Origin: Hypomesus transpacificus
Lineage: Eukaryota > Chordata > Actinopteri > Osmeriformes > Osmeridae
Assembly: GCF_021917145.1 (NCBI RefSeq)
Contig: NC_061078.1
Coordinates: forward strand, 124,001-188,000
Direction of reading: 5' to 3'
Length of the DNA stretch: 64,000 nucleotides
Shown here: positions 1-22,086 of the stretch, piece by piece
Layout: every line of letters starts with the position of its first letter
Numbering within the stretch: the stretch's first letter is position 1
The notes under the pieces: generated by a model
Told to the model about the DNA's origin: nothing
The model's input: the letters and a program-made list of their open reading frames with translations, nothing else
Databases searched by the model: none
Program-made: the position numbers and the translations under genes

Positions 1-260
1 ACAACAAAATCCCCACAAAGTTTTGAAAGTGAGAACAAATATTTCATTTCAATAACATGTTTGGAAAAGTAAAAAAAAAATCTAAAAACATTTTGGATAC
101 AAAGTTTCTAAAGTTTCTAAAGGTTGGAAAAATATTTTCGAAAAAAGTTTGGAACGGTTCAACAAATATATATTTTAAAACGTTTTTGAAAAGAAGGTTG
201 GAAAAATATTTTCAAAACTGTTTTGAAAGGTTCAAAAATCCAACATCACTGCAACATTAC
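1..260. repeat. AT-rich interspersed repeat fragment
   Basis: A/T-rich sequence of repeated 'ggttcaaaaa', 'gttggaaaaatattttc' and 'gttttgaaa' words. The same vocabulary recurs at about 47330-47640 and 51310-51445, so this is a dispersed family, not a gene. The short open frame across it is all Lys, Phe and Asn and is not coding. Family unknown. Confidence 0.45.
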
Positions 261-648
261 AGCAGTCAGAATTCCTGGCAGCCATTAAGGAATCAAGTCT
301 AAGAAGAAAGTTTTCCCAGACATTTGACATCTGCATTGGACATAAAAAAAATGTAGCTTCGATCCAGAGAGGCTTAACCAAACATCCACTCATCACCCTC
401 TCAGAATCACAGCCCTCAGCCCTGTGGGCGAGGAGGTTCTGGAGGGGAACCAGCCCTGTCAGCAAGTTCCTGGGAGGGGGGGGGGGGGGGGGGGCTGTGG
501 CCTGGGTCAGAACCACGTCTGAACTCCTGAACAGTAGAGGGGGAGAGAGGGTTGTCGAGGACAGAAGGGGAGAGAGAGAGAGAGCCTGATGGAAATAAAA
601 CCATAAAGTGACAGTGTACTGTATAATTTTGTGTATTTGTGTGGTGTG

Positions 649-654
<6 letters not shown>

Positions 655-693
<39 letters not shown>

Positions 694-773
694 GTGTGCG
701 TGCGTGCGTGTGTGCGTGTGTGTGTGTGTGCGTGTGTGTGTGTGTGTGTGCGTGTGTGTGTGTGTGTGTGTGG
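655..773. repeat. (TG)n microsatellite before a TBC exon
   Basis: Nearly pure TG with scattered CG interruptions. It ends about 14 bases before the acceptor of the 788-887 exon, so that exon has a TG-rich tract where a pyrimidine tract is expected. Open frames through it (Val-Cys or His-Thr repeats) are artefacts. Confidence 0.9.
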
Positions 774-787
774 TGGACGTGATCCAG

Positions 788-2477
788 ACCCCCTTCACCC
801 TGACCCTGCGGCTGTGGGATGTGTTCATCCTGGAGGGAGAGCACGTCCTGACTGCTATGGCCATCACCCTGCTGAGGGTGCACCACAGTGAGGACGCTCA
901 CACACACACTAACCCTGACTGCTATGGCCATCACCCTGCTGAGGGTGCACCACAGTGAGGACGCTCACACACACACTAACCCTGACTGCTATGGCCATCA
1001 CCCTGCTGAGGGTGCACCACAGTGAGGACGCTCACACACACACTAACCCTGACTGCTATGGCCATCACCCTGCTGAGGGTGCACCACAGTGAGGACGCTC
1101 ACACACACACTCACACACATGCTTACACGCACACACACACACTCACACACACGGGGGGGGACTGTCAACATTGACCTCTCTCTTGTGTGTGTGTATGGTG
1201 TGTGTGTGTGTGTGTATGGTGTGTGTGGGTGTGTGTGTGTATGGTGTGTGTGTGTGTGTGTATGGTGTGTGTGTGTGTGTGTATGGTGTGTGTGTATGGT
1301 GTGTGTGTATTGTGTGTGTGTATGGTGTGTGTGTGTGTATATATGGTGTGTGTATGGTGTGTGTGGTGTGTGTGTATGTATGGTGTGTGTGTATGTATGT
1401 ATGGTGTGTGTGTGTGTATGGTGTGTGTGTGTGTATGGTGTGTGTGTATGGTGTGTGTGTATGGTGTGTGTGTATGTATGGTGTGTGTATATATGGTGTG
1501 TGTATGGTGTGTGTGTGTGTGTGTATGGTGTGTGTGTGCAGAGCATCTACAGGCCATGTGTCTGGAGGATCTGAGGGAGTTCCTGCAGGAGACCATTGGC
1601 CGCTCTCTCCTCCACAGCGATGACATCATCATCCAGCAGCTGCAGGCCTCCATGACGGAGCTACGCAGGAGGAAGCTGACCCCGCCCCCAGGTACACCCT
1701 GACCCCGCCCCCAGGTACACCCTGACCCCGCCCCCAGGTACACCTTGACCCCAGGTACACCCTGACCCTGACCCCGCCCCCAGGTACACCCTGACCCTGA
1801 CCCCGCCCCCAGGTACACCCTGACCCCGCCCCCAGGTACACCCTGACCCTGACCCCGCCCCCAGGTACACCCTGACCCCGCCCCCAGGTACACCCTGACC
1901 TCTAACCCTGCTATGTGTTCTGTCCACAGCCAAACCGGAGGAGTTTCCTCAGAGGCCTCTGGGTGTGGAGGTCCCAGGGCCCAGCCCAGCCTGGCCCCCC
2001 AGAGGAGCCCCCTCCCCAGGGACAGACCAGCCCAGAGCTGGCCTGAGGCTCCACCTCTCCAGCTACCTTCCAGACCGCATCTCCCCCGACCACAGCCCCC
2101 AGGAGGACAGGAAGGAGGCTCTGGGGGACGACGACCCCCCGCCCTCCCCAGACCCCGTTCTTGTCCACTGCCAGGGCCCCCTCAGCCCGGACGGGCCACT
2201 GCATGCTGGGCCTCCCCCATACCAGCCACCAGGGGGCAGTGCTTCAGAGAGAGAGCTGCTGGTGTATACACACACACCTCCACAGACACCGCCACACACA
2301 CACACACCTCCTCACACACAGCAGAGCCTTGATGGGCGTCGACCTGTGCCCCTGCCTGCCACCCCCTCCTCGCCCCCCAGCGCTCCCCACTCGCCCCAGG
2401 ACTCAGTCTGCACCGTGGGCCCAGGCTCCACCCCCGGCCTCCAGGCTGACCTGGCCTGCCAGCCTGTCACTCGGTGA
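788..2477 (+). CDS. usp6nl: USP6NL/RN-tre-like TBC Rab-GAP, last three coding exons (5' part outside the window)
   Basis: Coding exons are 788-887, 1542-1691 and 1930-2477. They join in phase to 265 residues and stop at 2475-2477. The first two encode the end of a TBC domain: '[18 protein letters not shown]', then '[12 protein letters not shown]' and '[17 protein letters not shown]', matching the RN-tre order of motifs as I know it. The last exon opens with '[11 protein letters not shown]', like the RN-tre linker, and continues as a Pro/Ser-rich tail with a small His-Thr run. The family stimulates GTP hydrolysis by Rab GTPases such as Rab5 and Rab43 in endocytic and Golgi traffic; the catalytic Arg and Gln fingers lie upstream, outside the window. 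Both visible internal donors sit in tandem repeats that copy the exon end. A related TBC1D3/USP6NL paralogue is possible. Confidence 0.8.
848..1112 (+). repeat. 67-bp tandem repeat copying an exon end and its splice donor, 4 copies
   Basis: The unit begins inside the 788-887 exon ('ctgactgctatggcc') and runs through its last base, the donor and about 25 intron bases. Candidate GT donors fall at 888, 955, 1022 and 1089, exactly 67 bases apart. As 67 is not a multiple of 3, use of a later donor would change the reading frame. Confidence 0.92.
1184..1538. repeat. (TGTGTGTATGG)n-type minisatellite
   Basis: Variable units of TG repeats punctuated by 'tatggtg' fill the intron up to the acceptor of the 1542-1691 exon. 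It is open in several frames in both directions, but only because of the repeat composition. Confidence 0.9.
1677..1908 (+). repeat. 23/29-bp tandem repeat copying the exon end and donor, 9 copies
   Basis: The unit 'gaccccgcccccag|gtacaccct' contains the last bases of the 1542-1691 exon and its donor (GT at 1692). About eight further copies follow, some with an extra 'ctgacc'. Each has the same CAG|GTACAC junction. Confidence 0.93.
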
Positions 2478-3785
2478 CTGCTCAATGCCTGGAGGAAGCC
2501 TCCTCGCTGGCCACACACCCCCAGGCATGCCCCCCCCCCCAGCCCAGCCCCCCCCAGGCCTGCCCCCCCCAGCCCAGCCCCCCCCAGGCCTGCCCAGCCC
2601 CCCCCAGGCCTGCCCAGCCCCCCCCAGGCCTGCCCCCCCCAGGCCTGCCCCCCCCAGCCCAGCCCCCCCCAGCCCAGCCCCCCCCAGCCCTGCCCCCACA
2701 GTCCCTTCTAATCCAGCCGAAACAGACTCCTTAATTTTTATAGTCTAGTAATGTTTTTATTGATGAGCAACATGTTTAGCTAGAGACATTGTCTTTATGA
2801 AGTCTTTGTAAACAATTTTAGAGCATAGTTGTATTCATATTTTTGCTACTTTGTTGTTTGTATAAGAAAAACTGCCTTATTTTGGTCTGCGCTACAGTAA
2901 TCGCAACAGTAATATTGCCATGCAGGCTAAACTCCAGGGCCCCATCAGCAGGCTGCAGGAATAGAGGAGATTCTGGATTCTCTTGGTCAAACGTTATTTA
3001 TTAAGGAAAAACAGCAGGATGAAAGCTGTAACGTGTGCTGGTAACGCATCCTTTGGGATTCATCTTTTTGTTTGGCTGGAATGTTTGTTATTTAAAACTC
3101 ACTTTATGGAGAGGATGATGTACATTTTTGTTAATGTAGGCTAGCTTATTATAATTATTATTGTATTTCAGGAGGCCAAGGTATGTAGAAGGAGACCTTA
3201 TTAAAAGGGCTCAGATGGTGAAACGATGACGATTGTAAAAATGTAGGTACTAATAGTTGACATGGTCAACACTTCCCTTGTATTATGATAATAACGTTAA
3301 AATGTGACCTCATTTCAAATAATGTGTCCCTTAGTCGAACTGTAGTCAGTTAGTTTGTTAGAAAATAAGTTTACAAAGAATAGGTTGTGGTAGTGTGACA
3401 CCTAGTGGAAAGTTTATGAACACGTACATGGTGCTTCTAGGAATCAGAGACGCAACTGTCAAGTCAACTTGGAATTGTTTTCATTTTTGCTTGATTGTAT
3501 TTTCCAAAAATCTGTGTCCAAAAGCTTGTAAGCTATATTCTCAGCATTTGTAGCAAAATCGTGTGCTGTGGACGGAGAAGAGAACAGAAAGTGTTCTCTG
3601 ATCGTCATTAGAGTTGTAGGTTTTTTATTTTGTTCTCCACGTAGGAATTCTAGTTGTCAGACGTCATGGGTGTAGCCTACATTTAAAAGTCAAGACGTTC
3701 TTTTGGGGTTATGAATAGCAAAGCAGGCTATGCTATGAACCTGGACACTGTCTTTTGGTCAAATAAATGCTTTCCAACGTTTAAG
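2478..3785 (+). other. 3'UTR of the USP6NL-like gene, with poly(A) signal
   Basis: No coding frame follows the stop at 2477. An AATAAA at 3762-3767 is the first good poly(A) signal. Between 2524 and 2700 the UTR is almost pure C-runs separated by 'aggcctg' or 'agcccag', which would be G-rich on the other strand. The UTR extent is inferred. Confidence 0.55.
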
Positions 3786-4008
3786 TCTGTCTCTCTTATT
3801 GTGTTTATATCGTTTAAGTCTGTCTCTCTTATTGTGTTTATATCGTTTAAGTCTGTCCCTCTTATTGTGTTTATATCGTTTAACTCTGTCTCTCTTATTG
3901 TGTTTATATCGTTTAACTCTGTCTCTCTTATTGTGTTTATATCGTTTAACTCTGTCTCTCTTATTGTGTTTATATCGTTTAACCCTGTCTCTCTTATTGT
4001 GTTTCATG
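3781..4008. repeat. 33-bp tandem repeat, 7 copies
   Basis: Units of 'gtttaa[gc]tctgtctctcttattgtgtttatatc'-type sequence, period 33. Because 33 is a multiple of 3, both strands look open; the minus-strand frame (KHNKRDRVKRY repeated) is an artefact. It begins just beyond the inferred cleavage site of the USP6NL-like gene. Confidence 0.9.
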
Positions 4009-4074
4009 GCAAGTTGATGTCATACTCAGGGAGCGTTTCATCACAAGAACAGGGTGGACAGGAATTGTACCTAC

Positions 4075-4552
4075 CAGTGGCGATTTTAGACTATTTTTAG
4101 GGGTGCTCAAGCACACCTAAATTTCATCTCAGCACCCCTGAAAAATAATTATAAAAAGGGTTTTTATTATTATGAATTATTATTATCTTGAATAGGTTTT
4201 AGTCCTCAAACGTAAGAATTTGCAAACGTGTCTGTTAGTGACAGATGACAAACAATTACAGGTTCAAAGGGTTTTAAACAGGTTTAATATCAAGTGTCGC
4301 CATGCAGCTGTAACGTTGGTAGTCTGCCAGTAAAACCAAAGGAGAAGAAGTAGGTAGTTAATTTCATGGTGCAGATTTCAGTTTTTTCATTCATTCAATA
4401 TTTTGCATAATAATAAATAAATGTATTATTTGATATCCAGTTAAATGAGTGATTTATTACCAAGGGGGTTTAACCTTTTTGCAAGGCACTTCATGTCGCA
4501 TTCTCATTGGGGGCTGAGCCCCCCTAAAGGTCTGATCCTAGAATCGCCCCTG
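4075..4552. mobile_element. hAT-type non-autonomous element (MITE) with perfect 8-bp target duplication
   Basis: The left end reads 'cagtggcgattttag' and the reverse complement of the right end 'caggggcgattctag', forming imperfect terminal inverted repeats. The element is flanked on both sides by 'gtacctac' (4067-4074 and 4553-4560), an 8-bp duplication with the T/A positions usual for hAT. It is 478 bp, A/T-rich, and has no transposase frame. Confidence 0.88.
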
Positions 4553-4862
4553 GTACCTACTTATATGTAATAAATATATTTTTAAAGTATAGGTGAATTC
4601 ATAAAAAAAAAAAGTATTTATCTGACCAGTAAAAAGACAACGTGGACTTAATAATAAAGGTGACATTATCTTCGGACTTTACAGGTTTTCTTCTTGATAG
4701 ACGTTGTAATGTCCTGGGGAGGTGGAAGAGTGTTTTTAAAACATGGATGACTGCTATAATGCTTATTAATAAAACCCGTCTATAAACAGCATCGTTTAAT
4801 ATTGATTCTAAACTTCATGTTTTGAGTTTGTTGTGTGCGTGTATAAGCGGTGACCGGTGTTT

Positions 4863-4924
4863 GATTGGTTACGGAGCATCAACAGATGATTGGTCCTCGT
4901 AAGGTCTGCCCTCCCTTTTTAAAG
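4863..4924 (+). promoter_or_regulatory. Probable ABTB2 core promoter: two inverted CCAAT boxes and a TATA-like box
   Basis: 'gattgg' (inverted CCAAT) occurs at 4863-4868 and 4888-4893, followed by a TATA-like 'tttttaaag' at 4916-4924. Transcription would then start near 4950, giving a 5'UTR of about 250 bases before the ATG at 5208. Inferred from motifs and spacing only. Confidence 0.5.
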
Positions 4925-5207
4925 TTGGCCATAGTTTTCAACACCGTGCGTGAGAGGACTCAGTCATCTGTCAGAAACAACTAGCGAATCCACACACAGA
5001 CCTGTTCGATTCCACCTCAGCTATCCGTCAGACTGCTAGGGGCAGCACGGAATCTGTCTAGTGCGTGTCTTGTGCATCTGGCCCATGTGGTGAAACAGAA
5101 ACGCGGGCTTGCTTTTATTTATGTCTCACGTGCGTAAAGTGACCGGCATAGCATAAACCGTGTTGATACCCACCAGTCAAACCCTACCGGAGACGAGTTG
5201 TCTCCCG

Positions 5208-17044
<11,837 letters not shown>

Positions 17045-17850
17045 CATCACACTGAGGAAATGGCCTGTGTGCAAAACATCACACGTGTTGAACATCATGC
17101 GTGTAAAACATCACACGTGTAGAACATCACACGTGTAGAACATCACATACAGCTCATGTGCCCCCTCCTGACAAAAAGGAAAGCTCAGAGCAGCTAAAAG
17201 GTGACCAGCCTGGGATGCCTGGGACACACTGGCTGCGAAGCACCAGGAAGCATCACGATTGGCTACGACTGGCTCGAGGCGCTGCCGCCCTCCGCCATCC
17301 CCTTCTCCCCCATGCTGTCTGTATGTTCTATCCATCAGGGGGATTCTATCTCTATTGCTCCCTGCCTCATATGTCATGTGGGTCGCATCGAGGAGGCAGG
17401 GAGCGCTTCCATTAGATCATCCACTCCACCAAGGTCAAGGAGAAACACTGGTGCCCTATCCTTCCTATGTTTTTGTAAAGCTCTCTCTTGGAAGTCGCTT
17501 TGGATAAAAGCGTCTGCTAAAAATGCATAAATGTAAATGTATGTAACAGTATCTGCTCCTTGGGTTGTGACACTAGAAGAAAGACAGATAGAGAAGCCTT
17601 CATTGTCCTTGTATTTGCATACAATGAAATTTGGAGTGCAATCAGCACTTCTGTGGAAATCAAGTATAGAAGGATACAAGTCAAGACTCGCTGATACCAA
17701 GGATAGGGGTTTCAAGTAAAAACCTGCCCACTCCATGGAACCGTGAGCTTGCATTGAGGAGGCAGGGAGTGCTTCCCTTAGATCATCCACTCTGCCAAAG
17801 TCAAACCTATTTCCATGTCATGGTTATCAATAAATGCTCAAATCTAATAT
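17045..17850 (+). other. Probable ABTB2 3'UTR
   Basis: Follows the stop at 17042-17044. A run of 'acatcacacgtgtagaac' units lies at 17070-17145, and a reverse-oriented SINE core ('gcgtctgctaaaaatgcata') at about 17470-17535. The first AATAAA is at 17829-17834, but it belongs to the first copy of the ~670-bp repeat, so the UTR end is uncertain. Confidence 0.4.
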
Positions 17851-19072
17851 GTGAGTGTCTTGACTGAACTCTCTTTCCAACACGCAGCATATTTGTTGGG
17901 CTTATCAAACTGTCAAATCTCAGGTAAGTAAGCAAAATAACACATTTGCAAAGATTTGTTGTAATCAAGACCAAGAAAGATACGTTTAGCAGTAAGTACC
18001 TTCATAAGAGAAGACAAGTATCCCGCTAACATTGTGTTTTTGAACCACAGACAACAGACGACAGGAGACAGAACACAAACGACAGACCCGACTGCCCATC
18101 ACAAAGGACTACCACCTCTCAGCTATCAATCAATATTGTTCACAAATCACATGATATACAAGAACAACTTAAACATTGTAGAGAAACACTGGTGCCCTAT
18201 CCTTCCTATGTATCAGTATCTGCTCCTTGGGTTGTGACACTAGAAGAAAGACAGATAGAAAAGCCTTCATTGTTCTTGTATTTGCATACAACGAAATTTG
18301 GAGTGCAATCAGCACTTCTGTGGAAATCAAGTATAGAAGAATACAAGTCAAGACTCGCTGATACCAAGGATAGGGGTTTCAAGTAAAAACCTGCCCACTC
18401 CATGGAACCGTGAGCTTGCATTGAGGAGGCAGGGAGTGCTTCCCTTAGATCATCCACTCTGCCAAAGTCAAACCTATTTCCATGTCATGGTTATCAATAA
18501 ATGCTCAAATCTAATATGTGAGTGTCTTGACTGAACTCTCTTTCCAACACGCAGCATATTTGTTGGGCTTATCAAACTGTCAAATCTCAGGTAAGTAAGC
18601 AAAATAACACATTTGCAAAGATTTGTTGTAATCAAGACCAAGAAAGATACGTTTAGCAGTAAGTACCTTCATAAGAGAAGACAAGTATCCCGCTAACATT
18701 GTGTTTTTGAACCACAGACGACAGACAACAGACGACAGGAGACAGAACACAAACGACAGACCCGACTGCCCATCACAAAGGACTACCACCTCTCAGCTAT
18801 CAATCAATATTGTTCACAAATCACATGATATACAAGAACAACTTAAACATTGTAGAGAAACACTGGTGCCCTATCCTTCCTATGTATCAGTATCTGCTCC
18901 TTGGGTTGTGACACTAGAAGAAAGACAGATAGAAAAGCCTTCATTGTTCTTGTATTTGCATACAACGAAATTTGGAGTGCAATCAGCACTTCTGTGGAAA
19001 TCAAGTATAGAAGAATACAAGTCAAGACTCGCTGATACCAAGGATAGGGGTTTAAAAACCTGCCCATTCCAT
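17547..19072 (+). repeat. ~670-bp tandem repeat, two full copies and one partial
   Basis: The phrase 'cagtatctgctccttggg' begins copies at 17547, 18214 and 18888 (periods 667 and 674). The third copy stops after 'gataggggttt' at about 19051. Each full unit holds a ~55-codon open stretch, an AATAAA ('tatcaataaatgctc'), a strong donor-like 'tctcag|gtaagtaag' and an acceptor-like 'gaaccacag'. Copies 2 and 3 are almost identical, so the duplication is recent. A diverged piece recurs at 22087-22345. Whether any of it is transcribed is unknown. Confidence 0.88.
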
Positions 19073-19203
19073 GAAACCATGAGCTTGCTGGGCATGTGCA
19101 GACTCCCACACACACACACACACACACGCACTCACTCACACACGCATCTTCCTGGCAAGTAGTTGTAGGCATGTTAAGTAGGCGTGTTTAAGATGTGTTC
19201 AGA

Positions 19204-19255
19204 GCTTAAAAGGAGGTGAGAAGATGCTGAGAGTCATCGTTGGTTTACCACAAAC
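19204..19255 (+). promoter_or_regulatory. Putative promoter and 5' non-coding exon of the 212-aa gene
   Basis: 'gcttaaaagg' at about 19205 is TATA-like. About 30-50 bases later 'taccacaaacag|gtaaga' at 19244-19261 gives a near-consensus splice donor. A matching acceptor 'tatcttccag' lies at about 19590-19599, just before the ATG at 19606. Together they suggest a short non-coding exon 1 and a ~340-bp intron. Inferred from motifs. Confidence 0.5.
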
Positions 19256-19605
19256 AGGTAAGACTTTACTTTTAAGATGTGGAAATCTTTCATTCTGTGC
19301 TCCTCAGTTTTGTACTTTGGGTTGTGTTTAAAGTTTAAATATAATATGTTTTAATTGTCCATTGACTGCTTTGATGTAAATAAACAATTGGACACTAGAA
19401 GAACTATTCTGAAATTGGAAAATATTATATGATTGATCATACCACTCTTTGCTTTAAAATAGTGCCTAATTTTCGTCAGAATATCAAACTAGTCTTGCAT
19501 TATAATATGGTTAGATATAAAGAGACAACACAGAAACAAGTCATTATCAAAGTCTAGAACAGATATCAACGTACGATTAAGCATTATCTATCTTCCAGGT
19601 AAAAA

Positions 19606-20244
19606 ATGCAGTGTGCTGATATCAAGCTGGAGGTTCGCACTACAAGAGGTGGCTACACTCGCATGAAATGGGACAACATCCCTCCCAGTCTGCTAAACGT
19701 GGGCGCCAAGTTGGAGCTCTGCGGATGGGATGTTTTAGAGTCATACAACTTTACGGAGGGCCACGGATCCCGAGACACCAGACACAGCCTGAACCGTGGC
19801 CTGCAGCTCCGACTCGTGACCAAGGATGGTGACATCATCAGGGAGAGCCCCATGCTGGATGATGCATACTGGAACCCCCCCACTAAGATTGCAGGTTATG
19901 ATGCCAGTCTGCAACTGTACACAGAGAGTGGCTATGCCTGTGCTCGCCTTTTCATTAACAAATCCTTTACTGATTATAAAACATGTTTTGCAAGGTCATG
20001 GGTTGGATTGTACCCATCAGAGGGCAGTTGTAATACAAACGTGCAGGGGGGCCAATGGCAATGGGTAAAACAATTCTATTTACGAAACTTTGAAGGTGAT
20101 CATTATGTGTACGAATTTAAGTCTAGCATTGCTTTGCCACCTGGGTCACAGGCCCGCTTCTTCCTCACATGCAAGTATGACAAGCTTTGTGCAGCCACTG
20201 CACTATGGGAGAGTGAAACCTGTTGTAACACAGGATGTCCCTAG
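19606..20244 (+). CDS. Unrecognised 212-aa protein with a possible SKICH-like beta-sandwich half
   Basis: One open coding exon, starting at an ATG in context 'aaaaATGc' just after an acceptor-like 'cttccag', ending TAG at 20242-20244, with ATTAAA and AATAAA about 555 and 655 bases later. Codon use and composition look coding, unlike the nearby repeat frames. There is no signal peptide or membrane segment, so it is probably cytosolic. The N-terminal half ('TRGGYTRMKW', 'LELCGWDVLESYNF') has no match I can name. The C-terminal half ('SWVGLYPSEG', 'WQWVKQFY', 'ALPPGSQARFFLTCKY') follows the spacing of SKICH or related Ig-like domains ('DWVGLF', 'FVW', then a hydrophobic strand pair). It ends in a Cys-rich tail ('CCNTGCP'). 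Function unknown; it may belong to an uncharacterised fish family. It lies between copies of a ~670-bp repeat. Confidence 0.75.
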   Translation: MQCADIKLEVRTTRGGYTRMKWDNIPPSLLNVGAKLELCGWDVLESYNFTEGHGSRDTRHSLNRGLQLRLVTKDGDIIRESPMLDDAYWNPPTKIAGYDASLQLYTESGYACARLFINKSFTDYKTCFARSWVGLYPSEGSCNTNVQGGQWQWVKQFYLRNFEGDHYVYEFKSSIALPPGSQARFFLTCKYDKLCAATALWESETCCNTGCP

Positions 20245-20372
20245 TATTCCTCTCCTCTATGTGTTAAAGAATGATGGGCTTATCCAAAGCCATAATACAT
20301 TTATTACTGAAAATAGTTTTTGGAGTCGTTTTAATGAAGTTGATGTTGACTGACTCTAGTCAGTGAAGCTGA

Positions 20373-20680
20373 AGTACCGTAAATGTTGGACTATAAGGCG
20401 CACCGTTATATAAGCCGCAGCAGCTAAATTGAATCATGTGTACATATATAAGCCGCACTGGATTATAAACCGCAGATGTTTTAATGTTTACTTACCATGT
20501 GTAAGTGTTCGTGCACAGAGGGGATTGTCGGGAAAGAGATGGCTGCTTGAGGAAGCTCCCATGTATTAGCCGTTAGCCGTTAGCTGTAAAAATCCATAGA
20601 TTAGCCGCACCGTTATATAAACCGCAGGGTTGAAAAATGCGACAAAAGGCGCGGCTTATAGTCCGAAAATTACGGTACTT
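20373..20680. mobile_element. MITE with long terminal inverted repeats
   Basis: The left end reads 'gaagtaccgtaaatgttgga' then 'ctataaggcgcaccgttata'; the right end is its inverse ('gcggcttatagtccgaaaat', 'tacggtacttc'). Internal 'accgttatataagccgcag' units are repeated. This is a known style of vertebrate non-autonomous DNA transposon. It sits in the 3'UTR or just downstream of the 212-aa gene. Confidence 0.8.
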
Positions 20681-21186
20681 CCTGTTTGATTTGGTCTGAT
20701 GTTTCTTCCTGTTTATGTTACCTGGATTTGAACTGCTGTAACCATAGAGATATTAATATATACACATATCTATGGTTGTAGCTGTTCTCTTCTACCTGAT
20801 TAAAGTGTACAGTTTCAAACTGAAAAATCGAGTTCATTTAATCTGATTTTTTTCACAAGGTTTCGTGACGTTGTCCACACAGGGCATCTGAACACAAAAT
20901 AAATGTTGATCGTTTTCAATACATTTTTAGTGTTTTATTTCACTTTGGGGATGGGGTTCAATAATTCTATTAGCTTAAATTTGAGTGAATAACACAAATG
21001 ACATTTGATATACAAGATCCATCCCTCCATAATGTAGGTAAATAACAGTTAAAATAGTTGGTTTGATGGCATCCACTACCTGAACGCTGAACTGCATGTC
21101 CGACTCGCATCCTCAACTTATTGTCAGGAAAAAGATTGCATCACCAAAACGTTTACTAGCAGCTGTGTGGAAACATGGTCGGGCAC

Positions 21187-21908
21187 AAGGAAAGGAGAGG
21201 GAGAGGGGGAGGGAGAGGGGGAGGGAGGGAGAGGGAGGGAGGGAGAGGGAGGGAGAGGGGGAGGGAGGGAGAGGGGGAGGGAGGGAGAGGGAGAGGGGGA
21301 AGGAGAGGGAGGGGGAGAGGGGGAGGGGGAGGGAGAGGGAGGGAGAGGGGGAGGGGGAGGGAGTGGGAGGGGGAGGGGGAGAGGGAGAGGGGGAGGGAGG
21401 GAGGGAGGGAGAGGGAGGGAGAGGGGGAGGGAGGGAGAGGGGGAGAGGGGGAGGGAGAGGGGGAGGGGGAGAGGGGAGAGGGAGGGAGGGAGGGGGAGGG
21501 AGGGAGAGGGGGAGGGAGGGAGGGAGAGGGAGAGGGAGAGGGAGAGGGAGAGGGAGAGGGGGAGGGAGAGGGAGGGGGAGAGGGAGGGAGAGGGGGAGGG
21601 GGAGGGAGGGGGAGAGGGGGAGGGAGGGGGAAGGGGAGGGAGGGAGGGAGGGAGAGGGGGGGGGAGGGGGAGAGGGAGAGGGGGAGGGAGGGGGAGAGGG
21701 AGGGGGAGGGGGAGGGAGAGGGAGAGGGAGAGGGAGAGGGAGAGGGAGAGGGAGAGGGAGAGGGAGAGGGGGGGGGGGGGGAGAGGGAGAGGGGGAGGGA
21801 GGGGGAGAGGGAGAGGGAGGGGGAGGGGGAGGGGGAGGGAGAGGGAGAGGGAGAGGGAGAGGGAGAGGGAGAGGGAGAGGGAGAGGGAGAGAGAGGGGGA
21901 GAGGGAGA
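21187..21908 (+). repeat. Polypurine (GGGAGA)n tract, 722 bp with one interruption
   Basis: Only A and G from 21187 to 21363 and from 21365 to 21908, with a single T at 21364. Such a long homopurine run can form triplex (H-DNA) or G-rich structures. Long frames through it on both strands (Gly-Arg-Glu or Pro-Ser-Leu) are not genes. Confidence 0.95.
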
Positions 21909-22086
21909 CACATGTGTCTTGTAGCTTTGCTACCTCTTACTGGGCAGTCAGTGTACCATTTACAATTCATAAGGAAGTTTGAAACTGAATAGTTTGAAAC
22001 TGAAAAGTTTAACACTGAAAAGTTTGAAACTGAAAAGTTTGAAACTGAAAATTAAGTTGAAAGTGTTGAATATTTGCAGTACAGGG

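Noticed and set aside
232..1893. His-Thr and Val-Cys frames, up to 240 codons
   Set aside because: Translations of CA/TG repeats; the real exons of the USP6NL-like gene lie on the plus strand between them.
18701..19162. A 153-codon frame across the third copy of the ~670-bp repeat
   Set aside because: It joins repeat sequence to a CA microsatellite, and other copies hold only ~55-60 codons of it. No recognised domain; kept as part of the repeat.
21096..22015. Open frames of 250-300 codons on both strands (Gly-Arg-Glu; Pro-Ser-Leu)
   Set aside because: They are translations of the polypurine repeat; all frames are open because purine-only DNA cannot encode TAA or TAG often in phase with GGGAGA units.
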